Below, piece after piece: positions 18,457 through 27,829 of a stretch of 60,890 bases of DNA. The notes beneath the pieces were generated by a model. It searched no databases. It was not told where the DNA came from and was given only the letters and a program-made list of their open reading frames with translations. Both the position numbers and the translations under genes were made by a program. How positions within the stretch are numbered: position 1 is the stretch's first letter; each line of letters starts with the position of its first letter. This DNA is from Fidelibacterota bacterium (lineage in GTDB: Bacteria > Fidelibacterota > Marinisomatia > SCGC-AAA003-L08 > D37C17), in NCBI GenBank assembly GCA_014381415.1, contig JACNLQ010000055.1, positions 1-60,890 of the forward strand, given 5' to 3'.

Positions 18457-19224
18457 GTGTTGATAACTACCAATGCCATTATCCTAAAAAGAATACCATT
18501 TAGTGACACCAGTATTATTTGCCGTGCCTTTACTGAGGATTATGGAAAAGTAACCATCCTGGCAAAAGGTGTTTTAAGACCAAAAAATATAACTGGCGCA
18601 TTGTTGGAACCAGTTAACCATATTCATATTCAATATTACAATAAATCGAATCGGGATATTCAAATTTTAAAAGATGCGAGTTTTATTCAGCAATATCCAA
18701 TAATTAGAAATAGCCTGAACCGTATTATACTGGGATTGGCAATTGTTGAAATTATTGATAAGGCAACTCTGGACTGCAACCCCTATCCTGTGTTATATCG
18801 TCTGGGGTGGAGAGTACTTGAAAAATTGAATGATGAAACTCAAAATTTCTGGTTGGTATTTGCATTCTTTTTATATCAATTATCAATTCGATTGGGATTT
18901 ATGCCGAACCTGAAAAATTGCAGCAAATGCAATTCGGAAATGTCCCAGGGCGGTATTGATGAATATACGGGGGAATTAGTATGTGCAAATTGTGTAACAC
19001 AAAACCAAATACATCTGGAAGAAAACAGTTTTATGGTACTCAAAAAAATAACAAGTTCACATTTAGATGATTTGCAATCATTAGCGATTAAGGAAAATAG
19101 TATTCTTAACCCCATTCGATTCTTGGATTTATTTACATCCTTTCATATTGAAGGATTGAAGCGGGTAAGGTCAATGGATATGGTTCGTAAATTAATCAAT
19201 GAAGAAAACAATAATTCTAATTAG
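18457..19224 (+). CDS. recO: DNA repair protein RecO
   Basis: 255 residues. OB-fold N-terminus (TTNAIILKRIPFSDTSIICRAFTEDYGKVTILAKGV), a helical middle and a four-Cys zinc site (CSKCNSE ... CANC, about 150-175). Mediates RecA loading on SSB-coated DNA and annealing in the RecFOR pathway. Start is GTG 18457 or TTG 18460; no strong SD. The rhomboid gene starts directly after its stop (TAG-ATG). Confidence 0.93.
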   Translation: MLITTNAIILKRIPFSDTSIICRAFTEDYGKVTILAKGVLRPKNITGALLEPVNHIHIQYYNKSNRDIQILKDASFIQQYPIIRNSLNRIILGLAIVEIIDKATLDCNPYPVLYRLGWRVLEKLNDETQNFWLVFAFFLYQLSIRLGFMPNLKNCSKCNSEMSQGGIDEYTGELVCANCVTQNQIHLEENSFMVLKKITSSHLDDLQSLAIKENSILNPIRFLDLFTSFHIEGLKRVRSMDMVRKLINEENNNSN

Positions 19225-20061
19225 ATGAGATACCAATATACCAGCCCGGGGTTTAGACAAAGATTTTCCCGCCCTACTTTTACAATTCCAAGCGGGGTCA
19301 AATTGCTCGTTATTATTAATATTGTTGTTTTCATTTTAACTGAACTTTCAGGACAGAGAAGTATGTTATTTAGTTCCTTTGGTTTAGTCCCCAGCCATGT
19401 ATGGTACAGTTTGAAAATTTGGCAGCTTTTCACCTACCTATTCATCCATGGCGGATTACTTCATTTATTTTTTAATATGTTCGTTTTATGGATGTTTGGA
19501 AAAGATTTGGAAATGCAGTGGGGAAAAAATGAATTTTTATTTTTTTATTTCACCTGTGGAATAGGATCAGGGTTAATGACGGTATTGTTCAGCATCAATT
19601 CAATTGTTCCCATAGTTGGTGCAAGTGGGGCCATTTACGGCTTATTAGTTGCTTATGGATTTACATACCCTAATCGAATGGTGTATTTATATGGACTCTT
19701 CCCCTTAAAAGTAAAATATATGGTATTGGGTCTGGGTGTTATTGCCTTTTTTGCATCCTTATCTTCAAATCAATCTAATGTGAGCCATATTACTCATTTA
19801 TCAGGGATGATTATTGGAGTACTATATATCTATTTTATTTTTAATTGGAAAAATATTAAAATGGAGTATTATCGTTTGCGGTTAAAAAATTTGAAACAAA
19901 AAACTTCAGCTCAAAATGATGAAGAGGTTCAAATGAAAAAAAAGGTAGATGAAATATTGGACAAATTGAATGATTCTGGATGGGAAAGTTTAACGGAACA
20001 GGAAGAAAAATATTTAACCCGAGCAAGCAAAGAGCTTTTTGGAGATCGCCCCCCCAATTAA
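19225..20061 (+). CDS. Rhomboid-family intramembrane serine protease
   Basis: 278 residues with six membrane helices. The catalytic Ser is in GASGAIYGLL (about residue 134) and the His in SHITHLSGMIIG (about 188); the L1-loop-like FIHGGLLHLFFNMFVLWMFG is also present. A cytosolic charged C-terminal tail (about 215-278) ends ELFGDRPP, similar to the short conserved tail of Bacteroidetes rhomboids. Cleaves membrane proteins within the bilayer; substrate unknown. Zero-gap with recO, convergent with ychF. Confidence 0.92.
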   Translation: MRYQYTSPGFRQRFSRPTFTIPSGVKLLVIINIVVFILTELSGQRSMLFSSFGLVPSHVWYSLKIWQLFTYLFIHGGLLHLFFNMFVLWMFGKDLEMQWGKNEFLFFYFTCGIGSGLMTVLFSINSIVPIVGASGAIYGLLVAYGFTYPNRMVYLYGLFPLKVKYMVLGLGVIAFFASLSSNQSNVSHITHLSGMIIGVLYIYFIFNWKNIKMEYYRLRLKNLKQKTSAQNDEEVQMKKKVDEILDKLNDSGWESLTEQEEKYLTRASKELFGDRPPN

Positions 20062-20062
20062 T

Positions 20063-21163
20063 TTACACATTAAATTTAAAAAATATTAAATCCCCATCTT
20101 TTACAATATAGTTTTTTCCTTCCTGCCTGATTTTTCCCGCTTCTTTTAATGCTGCCTCAGATTTATACTGCATCAATTCTGAAAAGGAATAAATTTCAGC
20201 CTTGATAAATCCTCTTTCAATATCTGAATGAATTTCCCCTGCAGCCTGAGGCGCTGAATATCCTTTATGGATGGTCCATGCCCTCACTTCTTTTTCTCCG
20301 GCGGTAAAAAATGTTTCCAACCCTAATAGATCATAGCTGGCGTGGATGAGCTTGTCTAATCCAGGTTCATGTAGGTTATATTCCTCCAGAAAAAACACTC
20401 GTTCTTCATCTTTTAAATTCGAGATTTCAGCTTCCAGTTTTCCACATAATCGGATGGCAGCATTTCCTCTTGCTTCTGCAAAATCAAATAATTTCTGTAG
20501 TCCCGCACTTCTTTGTTCAGACATGATTTCATTTTCGTCTACATTTGCTACATAGAGCGTGGGCTTACCGGTTAAGAGAGAAAGAGGTTTGATTATTAGG
20601 CGTTGATCTGTGGTTAAATCAATATCATGCACCAATATACCTTCATTCATTTTTGGAAAGATGATATCTAAAACGAGCAATTCTTTTTTTGCGTCTTTAT
20701 CTCCAATTCTTACTGTTTTTTGTAGTTTTTCCAAGCGTTTATCTACAGAGGCAATATCCCTGATGAGCAGTTCTGTTTCGATGGTTTCAATGTCTCTCAC
20801 AGGGTCTAAACTGCCTTCAACATGGGTGATGTTGTCTTCTTCAAAAGAACGAACCACATGTAAAACGGCATCCACATCTCGTATATGGGATAAAAATTGA
20901 TTTCCAAGACCCTCTCCTTTACTCGCGCCCCGGACAAGCCCTGCAATATCCACAAATTCCACCGTTGCAGGCGTAATGGATTTAGGATTAATAATAGCAG
21001 CGATATCGGCTAATCTTTTATCTGGAACTTCGACAATACCCACATTTGGATCAATGGTACAGAAGGGATAGTTTTCTGCAGGTATGGCAGATTTGGTAAG
21101 TGCATTAAATATGGTTGATTTCCCAACATTGGGCAATCCTACTATTCCGGCTTTTAATCCCAT
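20063..21163 (-). CDS. ychF: Obg-like ATPase YchF
   Basis: 366 residues. G1 motif GLPNVGKSTIFNAL at residues 8-21, G3 DIAGLVRGASKGEGLGNQFL, G4-like NVDENE in place of the GTP-specific NKxD (the family prefers ATP), and a C-terminal TGS-like domain (WTIHKGYSAPQAAGEIHSDIERGFIKAE). Ribosome-associated, linked to oxidative stress responses. Monocistronic. Confidence 0.96.
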   Translation of the reverse strand: MGLKAGIVGLPNVGKSTIFNALTKSAIPAENYPFCTIDPNVGIVEVPDKRLADIAAIINPKSITPATVEFVDIAGLVRGASKGEGLGNQFLSHIRDVDAVLHVVRSFEEDNITHVEGSLDPVRDIETIETELLIRDIASVDKRLEKLQKTVRIGDKDAKKELLVLDIIFPKMNEGILVHDIDLTTDQRLIIKPLSLLTGKPTLYVANVDENEIMSEQRSAGLQKLFDFAEARGNAAIRLCGKLEAEISNLKDEERVFFLEEYNLHEPGLDKLIHASYDLLGLETFFTAGEKEVRAWTIHKGYSAPQAAGEIHSDIERGFIKAEIYSFSELMQYKSEAALKEAGKIRQEGKNYIVKDGDLIFFKFNV

Positions 21164-21290
21164 GGTAAAAATTACAGATAAATCAATGTCAATTAAATAT
21201 ATTCAATTTCCCAATTGTATGAATTGCTTTGTGGTGGGAGAAATAGCACTTTAAATTTTGCATTCTTATTAATCAGGAGATTAACTATAT

Positions 21291-22067
21291 ATGAAAGATT
21301 GGGCAGTAATTTTGGGTTCATCCAGCGGATTTGGGGCCGCAACGTGCAGAGCGCTGGCATCACAGGGTATTAATATTTATGGAATCCATTTAGATCGAAA
21401 AGCAGCAATGGATTCCATCAACTCATTGATCGAAGAATTAAAGAGTCATGATGTTGAAGTCCACTTTAAAAATATGAGCGCTACTGATGCTGAAAAACGA
21501 AAAACGGTAATAGAAGAATTAAAATCATTTGGCAATCTGCGGGTGAAAATTCTCATGCATTCCCTGGCATTTGGTGCCTTAAAACCCGTGATAGATAAAG
21601 ATGCAACCAATACACTTCAGCAACGTCAAGTTGAAATGACATTGGATGTTATGGCCAGCAGTATACTTTACTGGTCTCAAGATTTGTATCAAGCTGGGTT
21701 GCTGCAAAAAGGATCGCAAATTTTTGCCATGACCAGCTCCGGCGGTCATCGCCAATGGAAAGCCTACGGTGCTGTTTCTGCAGCAAAGGCCAGCCTTGAA
21801 TCATACTGTCGCCAATTGGCATTTGAATTTTCTGAACACGGAATTGCCGCTAATGCCTTACAGGCCGGCGTTACAGACACCCCTGCTTTAAGAAAAATCC
21901 CTGATAATGAGAAAATGATTGAACATGCTTTAATGTTAAATCCGGGAAAACGCTTAACGGTACCTGAGGATGTGGCAACCACAATTGCTACACTTGGACT
22001 ATCTGAAAATACTTGGTTAACAGGAAACAACATCCGCATCGATGGCGGAGAGGATATTACGGGGTAG
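21291..22067 (+). CDS. SDR-family oxidoreductase, enoyl-ACP reductase (FabI/FabL)-like
   Basis: 258 residues. Nucleotide loop GSSSGFGAATCRAL (8-21). The catalytic segment is KAYGAVSAAKASLESY, a Tyr-x6-Lys spacing typical of enoyl-ACP reductases rather than the Tyr-x3-Lys of classical SDRs; the C-terminus GNNIRIDGGEDITG also fits. It could reduce enoyl-ACP in fatty acid synthesis or an enoyl-CoA. It stands alone with its own promoter and overlaps tail-to-tail with the next gene by 11 nt. Confidence 0.75.
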   Translation: MKDWAVILGSSSGFGAATCRALASQGINIYGIHLDRKAAMDSINSLIEELKSHDVEVHFKNMSATDAEKRKTVIEELKSFGNLRVKILMHSLAFGALKPVIDKDATNTLQQRQVEMTLDVMASSILYWSQDLYQAGLLQKGSQIFAMTSSGGHRQWKAYGAVSAAKASLESYCRQLAFEFSEHGIAANALQAGVTDTPALRKIPDNEKMIEHALMLNPGKRLTVPEDVATTIATLGLSENTWLTGNNIRIDGGEDITG

Positions 22068-22440
22068 CGGGTTTTTGTTTAACAGTTTTCTTTGATTCAG
22101 TTGGAATCTTTTTCTGAATTAATTCCAAAACCTTTCTATTATCGTCCGACGGGAATAATTCAAAAGATTTCCGAGCCTCCAAAACGGCATCATCATACCA
22201 TTCCTTTTTTGCATACGCAACAGCCAGGTTATGGTGAGCTCTTGATTTTAACCTGATTTGGGAATAATCCAATTTTTCGTTTTGTGAAGAAAGATTATGG
22301 ATTACAAATTTAAATTCCAGCACCGCTTTTTCTATCATATCCCACTGGTAATACTGAATTCCTCGCTCCATAGCAAGTTCAGCATCACCCTTACATCCAA
22401 GGGCGGCAATAACTAGTAGGGGGTAAAAATACTTTTTCAA
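22057..22440 (-). CDS. Small TPR-like lipoprotein, function unknown
   Basis: 127 residues. Lipobox ALGC with Cys 16 after a 15-residue signal. Two TPR-like helical hairpins follow (GIQYYQWDMIEKAVLEFKFVI, then SRAHHNLAVAYAKKEWYDDAVLEARKS) and a Lys/Pro-rich tail (KKTVKQKPATP). Probably an inner- or outer-membrane-tethered scaffold. I do not recognise a named family. Confidence 0.7.
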   Translation of the reverse strand: MKKYFYPLLVIAALGCKGDAELAMERGIQYYQWDMIEKAVLEFKFVIHNLSSQNEKLDYSQIRLKSRAHHNLAVAYAKKEWYDDAVLEARKSFELFPSDDNRKVLELIQKKIPTESKKTVKQKPATP

Positions 22441-22748
22441 TTTATATACCTAGATATTCGAATATGATTTGGTGGGGAAAATTTCCATGCATTAATTCTG
22501 TTAAAACAAGTAAAATTACATAATAAAATTGAAAAGACCGAACCTTGGAGACGGCACTAAGGTTCGGTCTTTTTTGTTAACTGAAGGAGGAAGGAAGTTA
22601 ACTAACTACTATATATTACTGGGTTTTCTTAATAGCTGTCAATGAGGAAAACTCTGATTTTACTTGTAGGTAAAATCTTACATTTAATTAAACCCCCTTG
22701 AAAGTCCAATTAGTTAGAGCAATCTTTTACTTTTAATATGAGAAAAAA
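22441..22748. other. Intergenic region between lipoprotein and response regulator
   Basis: 308 nt with no supported gene. It contains the strong bidirectional terminator listed separately and, between it and the response-regulator stop, about 175 nt of AT-rich DNA including a purine-rich GGAGGAAGGAAG stretch (about 22586-22597). The 175 nt would form a long 3' UTR of the two-component mRNA. No tRNA or CRISPR seen. Confidence 0.5.
22532..22574. terminator. Strong bidirectional Rho-independent terminator
   Basis: AAAAGACCGAACCTT (22532-22546) and its perfect complement AAGGTTCGGTCTTTT (22559-22573) flank a 12-nt loop GGAGACGGCACT; T-runs lie on both sides. A 15-bp perfect stem. It most probably ends the leftward two-component transcript. 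Confidence 0.92.
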
Positions 22749-23381
22749 TTAGTCTTCAAGTTTATAATCAATTGCATAATGAATTATATCGGAGTTGGTT
22801 TCCAAGTCTAATTTTTCTAAAATCCGCGAACGATACGTGCTTACGGTTTTAGGGCTGATGGAAAGATTTTTGCCAATTATTTTTATTGAATCTCCTTTTG
22901 CTATCATTTTTAAGACTTCAAATTCTCTATCCGATAAATATTCGTGGGGTTCTTTGTCATGTTCATGGTAAAGATCTGTGGCTAATAGTTCTGCAACTTC
23001 CTGAGTAATAAATTTTCTTCCATCATTAATTTTGCGAATAGCCTTTACAAGTGAACTTGAAGCGGTCTCCTTGGTCATATACCCAGAAGCACCGGCTTTC
23101 ATTGACCGCATGGCATACTGTTCTTCAGAATGCATGCTGAGCATTAATACAGGAACATTTTTATCGTGTTTTTTTATTTGCTTCAGTGTTTGCAGGCCAT
23201 TTTGTCCCGGCATAGAAATATCCAGTAATATCAAATCATATTTATTTTTCCACACAAGTTCAAGTGCTTCCATCCCATTGGAAGCTTCAGCCACAACATT
23301 CATGCCTGCTGAATCATCAATGATTCTTCTAATACCCTCTCTTACAATTAAATGGTCATCAACTATTAAAATATTAATCAT
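22749..23381 (-). CDS. NarL/FixJ-family response regulator
   Basis: 210 residues. Receiver domain 1-120 with acidic pair in VDDH, phospho-acceptor Asp in LILLDISMPG (about 54), Thr/Ser in LMLSMHS and Lys in YMTKETA; LuxR-type HTH at about 145-205 (LSDREFEVLKMIAKGDSIKIIGKNLSISPKTVSTY). Follows the PAS histidine kinase by 10 nt in the same operon and is its likely partner. The target genes are not apparent. Confidence 0.95.
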   Translation of the reverse strand: MINILIVDDHLIVREGIRRIIDDSAGMNVVAEASNGMEALELVWKNKYDLILLDISMPGQNGLQTLKQIKKHDKNVPVLMLSMHSEEQYAMRSMKAGASGYMTKETASSSLVKAIRKINDGRKFITQEVAELLATDLYHEHDKEPHEYLSDREFEVLKMIAKGDSIKIIGKNLSISPKTVSTYRSRILEKLDLETNSDIIHYAIDYKLED

Positions 23382-23391
23382 TTTGTTTTCC

Positions 23392-26148
23392 TTAATTAGA
23401 CTGAATTGGTAATTCTACAATTATGGATGTGCCCTCTTTGGGTCTGCTTACAATTTTTAATTCTCCCCCTAAAATTGAGGCGCGCTCCTTCATGCCAAAT
23501 ATACCAAATGAGGCATTATTATTTTCAGAATTGTTTTCAGAAATTCCTTTGCCATTATCTTTTATTTCCAATTTAATAGAAGGATTATCAATATTTAAAT
23601 TAATTTCAACTTTCGTTGCATCTGCATGGCGTACAATATTAGTCAATGATTCTTGAGTTATTCTGAAAATGGTGGTAGCTAATTCTGTTGAAAGAGTTTC
23701 ATCATCACCCATCAGATTTAATTTATAGATTGAATCAGACCGTTTTTTATATTGAGCTACCTGCCATTCAATGGCTGACTTTAACCCAAGGTCATCTAAA
23801 ATTCCAGGACGTAATTCTTGACTGATTCTCCGGGTTGTTTTAATAGTATCATTTACTAATTTACCTAGCGCTTTTAACCGTTTTAATATATCAGGGTCTG
23901 CACCTTCCTGTCCTCTATTTTTAAGGAACTCAATGTCCATATTAATACTGGTTAGATTCTGTCCCAATTCATCATGAATTTCCCGAGCAATGTGGCTACG
24001 TTCTTCCTCTTGCAGATTTTGTATGTGTGATGATAAATCTTTTAATTGATATTGGTATTTTTTTATTTCCGTAATATCATGTGAGGTTCCCTTAATGGTT
24101 TCAGGTAGGCCCTTAGAATTATAGGTTGTAATGGCATTACACTGCATTGTTTTTTCAGTACCATCTGAGTTAATTATTCTATGTTGATAATCCATGGGAA
24201 GCTTTTTTTCTAAACACTCTGTAATCTTATTCAATACAAAATCATGATCATCTGGATGTAAAATTTTGTTCAGAAAGAGATTATTGGATGCTTTAGTCGT
24301 GTTTGAATCTATTCCATAAATTTTATATAATTCATCTGACCAAAATACACTTTCATCATTAAAATAATATTCGAAACTTCCAATTTTTGCTACACTCTGA
24401 GCGACCTTTAATTTTTTTTCACTCTCTTTTATTTTATTTTCAGCTTTTACTTTTTTGGTAATATTTTGGATGATAGAAATTATTTGATTTTTTTGAAAGG
24501 GGAGTAATCTTGCCTCGTAATAGGTTGTTTCATCATCAACAGTTAATTTATATTGAAAAGTGGTTAGCTTTTGGGTGGATAGGGTTTTTTTTATTCCTTT
24601 TTCTATAGTAAAAGCAACATCTTCTGGCATTATATCCATCACTTTTTTTCCTAAAAACTGATCGGGAGGCAACAATAAATCACCTTCTAATCCAGATTGA
24701 TAATCCAAAATTGTTCCCTCATAGTCCAAACGAAAAAACAAATCGGGTAGAGCTTTAAATATACTTTCCAATTCTTCGGTTTTTAATTTTAATTTCTCCT
24801 GAGTGAAGTGACGAGACGTTATATCTCGTGAAATTATTGAAAAACCAGTAATAAGTTTATTTTCAACTAAAGCACGGATACCTAATTCTACCCAAAGTTC
24901 TTCCCCATTTTTCTTAATAATGGGAACCTCTGCTGTTAGTTCATTGTTTTTTAAATAATTTTTTGATTTAAAAAAATATGAGAATATTTCTTGAATTTTT
25001 TCTTTATAATCATCTCTCAATAGTAAATTTGAATTTACCCCCATTACTTCTTCTGGTTTAAACCCAGATTTTTCTTCAAAAATGGGATTTACAAATGTGA
25101 AATTACCATTTAAATCTATATTATAAATTATATCATTTGAAGCTTCTACCAGGGAACGATACGACCTTTCACTTTCTGAAAGTGAAATAGCAGTTTGAAC
25201 CCTCTCGGTAATGTCCCTGATTACCATAACCTTTCCCTGTTTATTACCGCCAAAGTGAAGATTTGATTGAGAAATATTAATAGCAATATCAGCGTTTTCC
25301 ACCAGCACAGTTTCCATATTAATAGTTTTATCCTCGGGGTCATAATCTTTTATATAATCTCTAATATTCTTCACTTGAATGTTTTTTGGGTGGATATTAA
25401 AAAGCTGATTGGCTTTACCATTGGTGCGTAAAATAATCCCATTATTATCAATTGCAATAATAGCTTCATTGGCATTAGTAAACAGACTAAAAGCAACTTC
25501 GCCTACCGGAAATGCTATAAAATGGTATTTTAATAAGGCAGGTAAAATAAAAAATGCCTGAACACAGGTTATGGCAGAGCCCAATCGCCAATCAAATTTA
25601 TATCCTAAAAAAATTGGGATGACATCGGTAGCCATACCAATTACTATGACAGAGATTATTCCTGTTATAATCAGTTTTAATTGAAACCCCAGAATCTCAT
25701 TTTTTGTTTTTCTTAATCGGTCAATAATAAGAAAAATACCATAAAAGCTGGGAACACAAATACCTAATATAAGTGTAGGCAAAAACAATACACCTGGTAA
25801 GACGCTCATTTTTGTAGTGAGACTGATGATAAGTGACAGGGGATATAGCCATGCTAAATATTTGAAAAGGGGATCGTATTTTTTTTCCAACAGCACATAG
25901 ATGAAATTAAGCATTCCTATTCCCAAGTACAGCCAAAATATGGACATAATCCGGAGATAATACAATGGAGTTATATCGGTAAAAATGATTCTGCCGATTA
26001 AATCCATCAGTAGCCATCCCATAATTGACCCAATATAAATCAGATAGGCTTTACTTAATTTGCTACTCCGATTTATTGCAAACACGAAAGTCCACGCAAA
26101 CAGGTGGATCATGAACGCAATGGTTAATATGTATATGCTTGGATGCAG
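23392..26148 (-). CDS. Multi-PAS sensor histidine kinase (7TM + PAS x4 + HisKA_3)
   Basis: About 918 residues from CTG 26148, or 906 from ATG 26112. N-terminal 7-helix membrane sensor module (about 1-220), then four PAS domains (IAIDNNGIILRTNGKANQLF; RSLVEASNDIIYNIDLNGNFTFVNP; LPDLFFRLDYEGTILDYQSG; IGSFEYYFNDESVFWSDELYKIYG), HisKA_3 with phospho-His in EERSHIAREIHDELGQNL and an HATPase with LKIEIKDNGKGI-like and FGIFGMKERA motifs. AGGAG (26159-26155) is 6 nt before CTG 26148, while ATG 26112 has no good SD and would cut into the first helix, so CTG is preferred. Pairs with the downstream NarL-type regulator. Confidence 0.92.
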   Translation of the reverse strand: MHPSIYILTIAFMIHLFAWTFVFAINRSSKLSKAYLIYIGSIMGWLLMDLIGRIIFTDITPLYYLRIMSIFWLYLGIGMLNFIYVLLEKKYDPLFKYLAWLYPLSLIISLTTKMSVLPGVLFLPTLILGICVPSFYGIFLIIDRLRKTKNEILGFQLKLIITGIISVIVIGMATDVIPIFLGYKFDWRLGSAITCVQAFFILPALLKYHFIAFPVGEVAFSLFTNANEAIIAIDNNGIILRTNGKANQLFNIHPKNIQVKNIRDYIKDYDPEDKTINMETVLVENADIAINISQSNLHFGGNKQGKVMVIRDITERVQTAISLSESERSYRSLVEASNDIIYNIDLNGNFTFVNPIFEEKSGFKPEEVMGVNSNLLLRDDYKEKIQEIFSYFFKSKNYLKNNELTAEVPIIKKNGEELWVELGIRALVENKLITGFSIISRDITSRHFTQEKLKLKTEELESIFKALPDLFFRLDYEGTILDYQSGLEGDLLLPPDQFLGKKVMDIMPEDVAFTIEKGIKKTLSTQKLTTFQYKLTVDDETTYYEARLLPFQKNQIISIIQNITKKVKAENKIKESEKKLKVAQSVAKIGSFEYYFNDESVFWSDELYKIYGIDSNTTKASNNLFLNKILHPDDHDFVLNKITECLEKKLPMDYQHRIINSDGTEKTMQCNAITTYNSKGLPETIKGTSHDITEIKKYQYQLKDLSSHIQNLQEEERSHIAREIHDELGQNLTSINMDIEFLKNRGQEGADPDILKRLKALGKLVNDTIKTTRRISQELRPGILDDLGLKSAIEWQVAQYKKRSDSIYKLNLMGDDETLSTELATTIFRITQESLTNIVRHADATKVEINLNIDNPSIKLEIKDNGKGISENNSENNNASFGIFGMKERASILGGELKIVSRPKEGTSIIVELPIQSN

Positions 26149-26293
26149 GAATTACTCCTAAAGTATTAAACTATTACCCTTAAATATCCTGAAATATAGA
26201 ATTTTATCCGGAAATAGGCAAATTATTCCGGAATTAATTATATCAGACTTAAATTTAGCAGGTCATGCTTTACGAATTACGTTTTACAAATCC

Positions 26294-26344
26294 CCCAAGC
26301 CAACCAACTTTAATTATTTAAAAGGTGAATATGTAAGGAAGGAA
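26294..26344. repeat. Direct repeat, left copy flanking the aminotransferase
   Basis: CCCAAGCCAAC, then TAATTATTTAAAA and TAAGGAAGGAA blocks, in the same order and spacing as the copy at 27744-27794. About 50 bp with only scattered mismatches. Lies 15 nt past the aminotransferase stop. Confidence 0.75.
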
Positions 26345-26358
26345 TTTATTGTTAAGAA

Positions 26359-27690
26359 TTACAACAATTTTACTACATTATAAATTGCTTCAGCAATATT
26401 ATCAATCTGCCAAGCTTCTACAGTAAGTGCAGGAGCTATGCGTACGGTGCTGTGATGAGTTTCTTTGGCATAAACACCATTTTTTAGAAGTTCCAGCGAC
26501 ACGTGGTGCCCATCCAGTTTAGGGTCATCATGCATTTCAAAGGCTGTTAATAAGCCATACCCCCTCACTTCTTTAATTTTATCTGGGAATTCACTTTTCA
26601 TATTTTCAAAATGGCTCATGAGTTGGCCACCTCTAATTTTTGCATTTTCAGCAAGATTATCATCAACCAGCACTTTAATGGCAAACACGCCCACAACAGC
26701 GCCAAGGGGATAACCCCCAAAAGTTGATCCCTCCGACCCCGGTGTTAAAACACCTATTACTTCATCTGTTCCTGCTACAAATGAAACAGGGAGTATTCCA
26801 CCACCGGCAGCCTTTCCGCAACCCATGAGATCGGGCTTCACATCAAAAAGCTCATGAGCAAAGTTGGCACCGGTTCTCCCAAAACCAGTTTGCACTTCAT
26901 CCATGGCAAGAAGGATATTATGTTTATTACATAATGCTCTAACTTGGGTCCAATAATCATTATCTGGTACAATTACACCAGCTTCACCTTGAATTGGCTC
27001 AACCAGATATGCTGCAATTTTTTCACCCTTTTCTTCAAAAAGAGAGGTGAGAGCATCAATATCATTAAAAGCTACCAGTTCAATCCCTGGCACAAATGGA
27101 CCAAAATTCTCTCTGGCATCGGGGTCATCTGACATGGAAACTGCGGTTACGGTTCTTCCATGAAAATTCCCCTTAGCAGCGACAATTATTGCTTCATTTT
27201 CAGGAATGCCTTTTATCTTATATCCCCACCGACGGGATAATTTGAACATAAGTTCGGGGGCTTCCACTCCAGCCACCTTTGGAACCACACGGTCCATTCC
27301 GGTAATGCCTGTGGTTGCCAATAAAAAAGCACTCATATACTTATGACGAATGGATCGGGGTACGGTTGGCAATTTTTCTTCAGTGAGGTGCTTAACAACA
27401 GCATCTACAATGGTTTGATTGAGTTGTCCCTGATTTACTGCAGAATAACAACAAAGACCATCAATAAGCTCTTCTTCTATATAAGCCGCCACTCCATTTT
27501 TTGATGGTTTTCTGCAGATAAGTGTGGAAGAATCCTTTACGTGGCTTACCACCACATTTTCCAGCGGATTATAGTTGCGCCCACCCTTTTCCAGTTCTAT
27601 TTTTTCATGTTCTGCTGGTGTCAGATCACCTAAGCGAAAATTATTTACGGTGAGGTCATCTCCATAGCCATGGATAGAAAGTTTTGACAT
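26359..27690 (-). CDS. rocD: Class III aminotransferase, probable ornithine aminotransferase
   Basis: 443 residues, PLP fold type I class III. Visible: NFHGRTVTAVSMS, VEPIQGEAGVIVP, the cofactor Asp in AMDEVQTGFGRTG, the PLP lysine in GCGKAAGGGILP (LGKALGGG in most relatives), and GSTFGGYPLG. The pattern around NYNPLENVVVS at the N-terminus fits ornithine-oxo-acid transaminases, which convert ornithine to glutamate semialdehyde. Acetylornithine or lysine aminotransferase is possible. AGGAG is upstream of the ATG. The gene sits between two copies of a 50-bp direct repeat. Confidence 0.8.
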   Translation of the reverse strand: MSKLSIHGYGDDLTVNNFRLGDLTPAEHEKIELEKGGRNYNPLENVVVSHVKDSSTLICRKPSKNGVAAYIEEELIDGLCCYSAVNQGQLNQTIVDAVVKHLTEEKLPTVPRSIRHKYMSAFLLATTGITGMDRVVPKVAGVEAPELMFKLSRRWGYKIKGIPENEAIIVAAKGNFHGRTVTAVSMSDDPDARENFGPFVPGIELVAFNDIDALTSLFEEKGEKIAAYLVEPIQGEAGVIVPDNDYWTQVRALCNKHNILLAMDEVQTGFGRTGANFAHELFDVKPDLMGCGKAAGGGILPVSFVAGTDEVIGVLTPGSEGSTFGGYPLGAVVGVFAIKVLVDDNLAENAKIRGGQLMSHFENMKSEFPDKIKEVRGYGLLTAFEMHDDPKLDGHHVSLELLKNGVYAKETHHSTVRIAPALTVEAWQIDNIAEAIYNVVKLL

Positions 27691-27743
27691 AATTTACTCC
27701 TATGAAAATGGGGTTAAAATAGCTGTGGAATTTACAGGGTTTT

Positions 27744-27794
27744 CCCAAGCCAACTGACTGTAATTATTTAAAACGTAAATATTTAAGGAAAGAA
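27744..27794. repeat. Direct repeat, right copy flanking the aminotransferase
   Basis: Second copy of the repeat at 26294-26344 (CCCAAGCCAAC ... TAATTATTTAAAA ... TAAGGAAAGAA). It lies between the DAHP synthase stop and the aminotransferase promoter region. Distance between copies is 1.45 kb. Confidence 0.75.
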
Positions 27795-27829
27795 CTTTAC
27801 CTTTACGTATTACGAATTCCGCAATCGCA

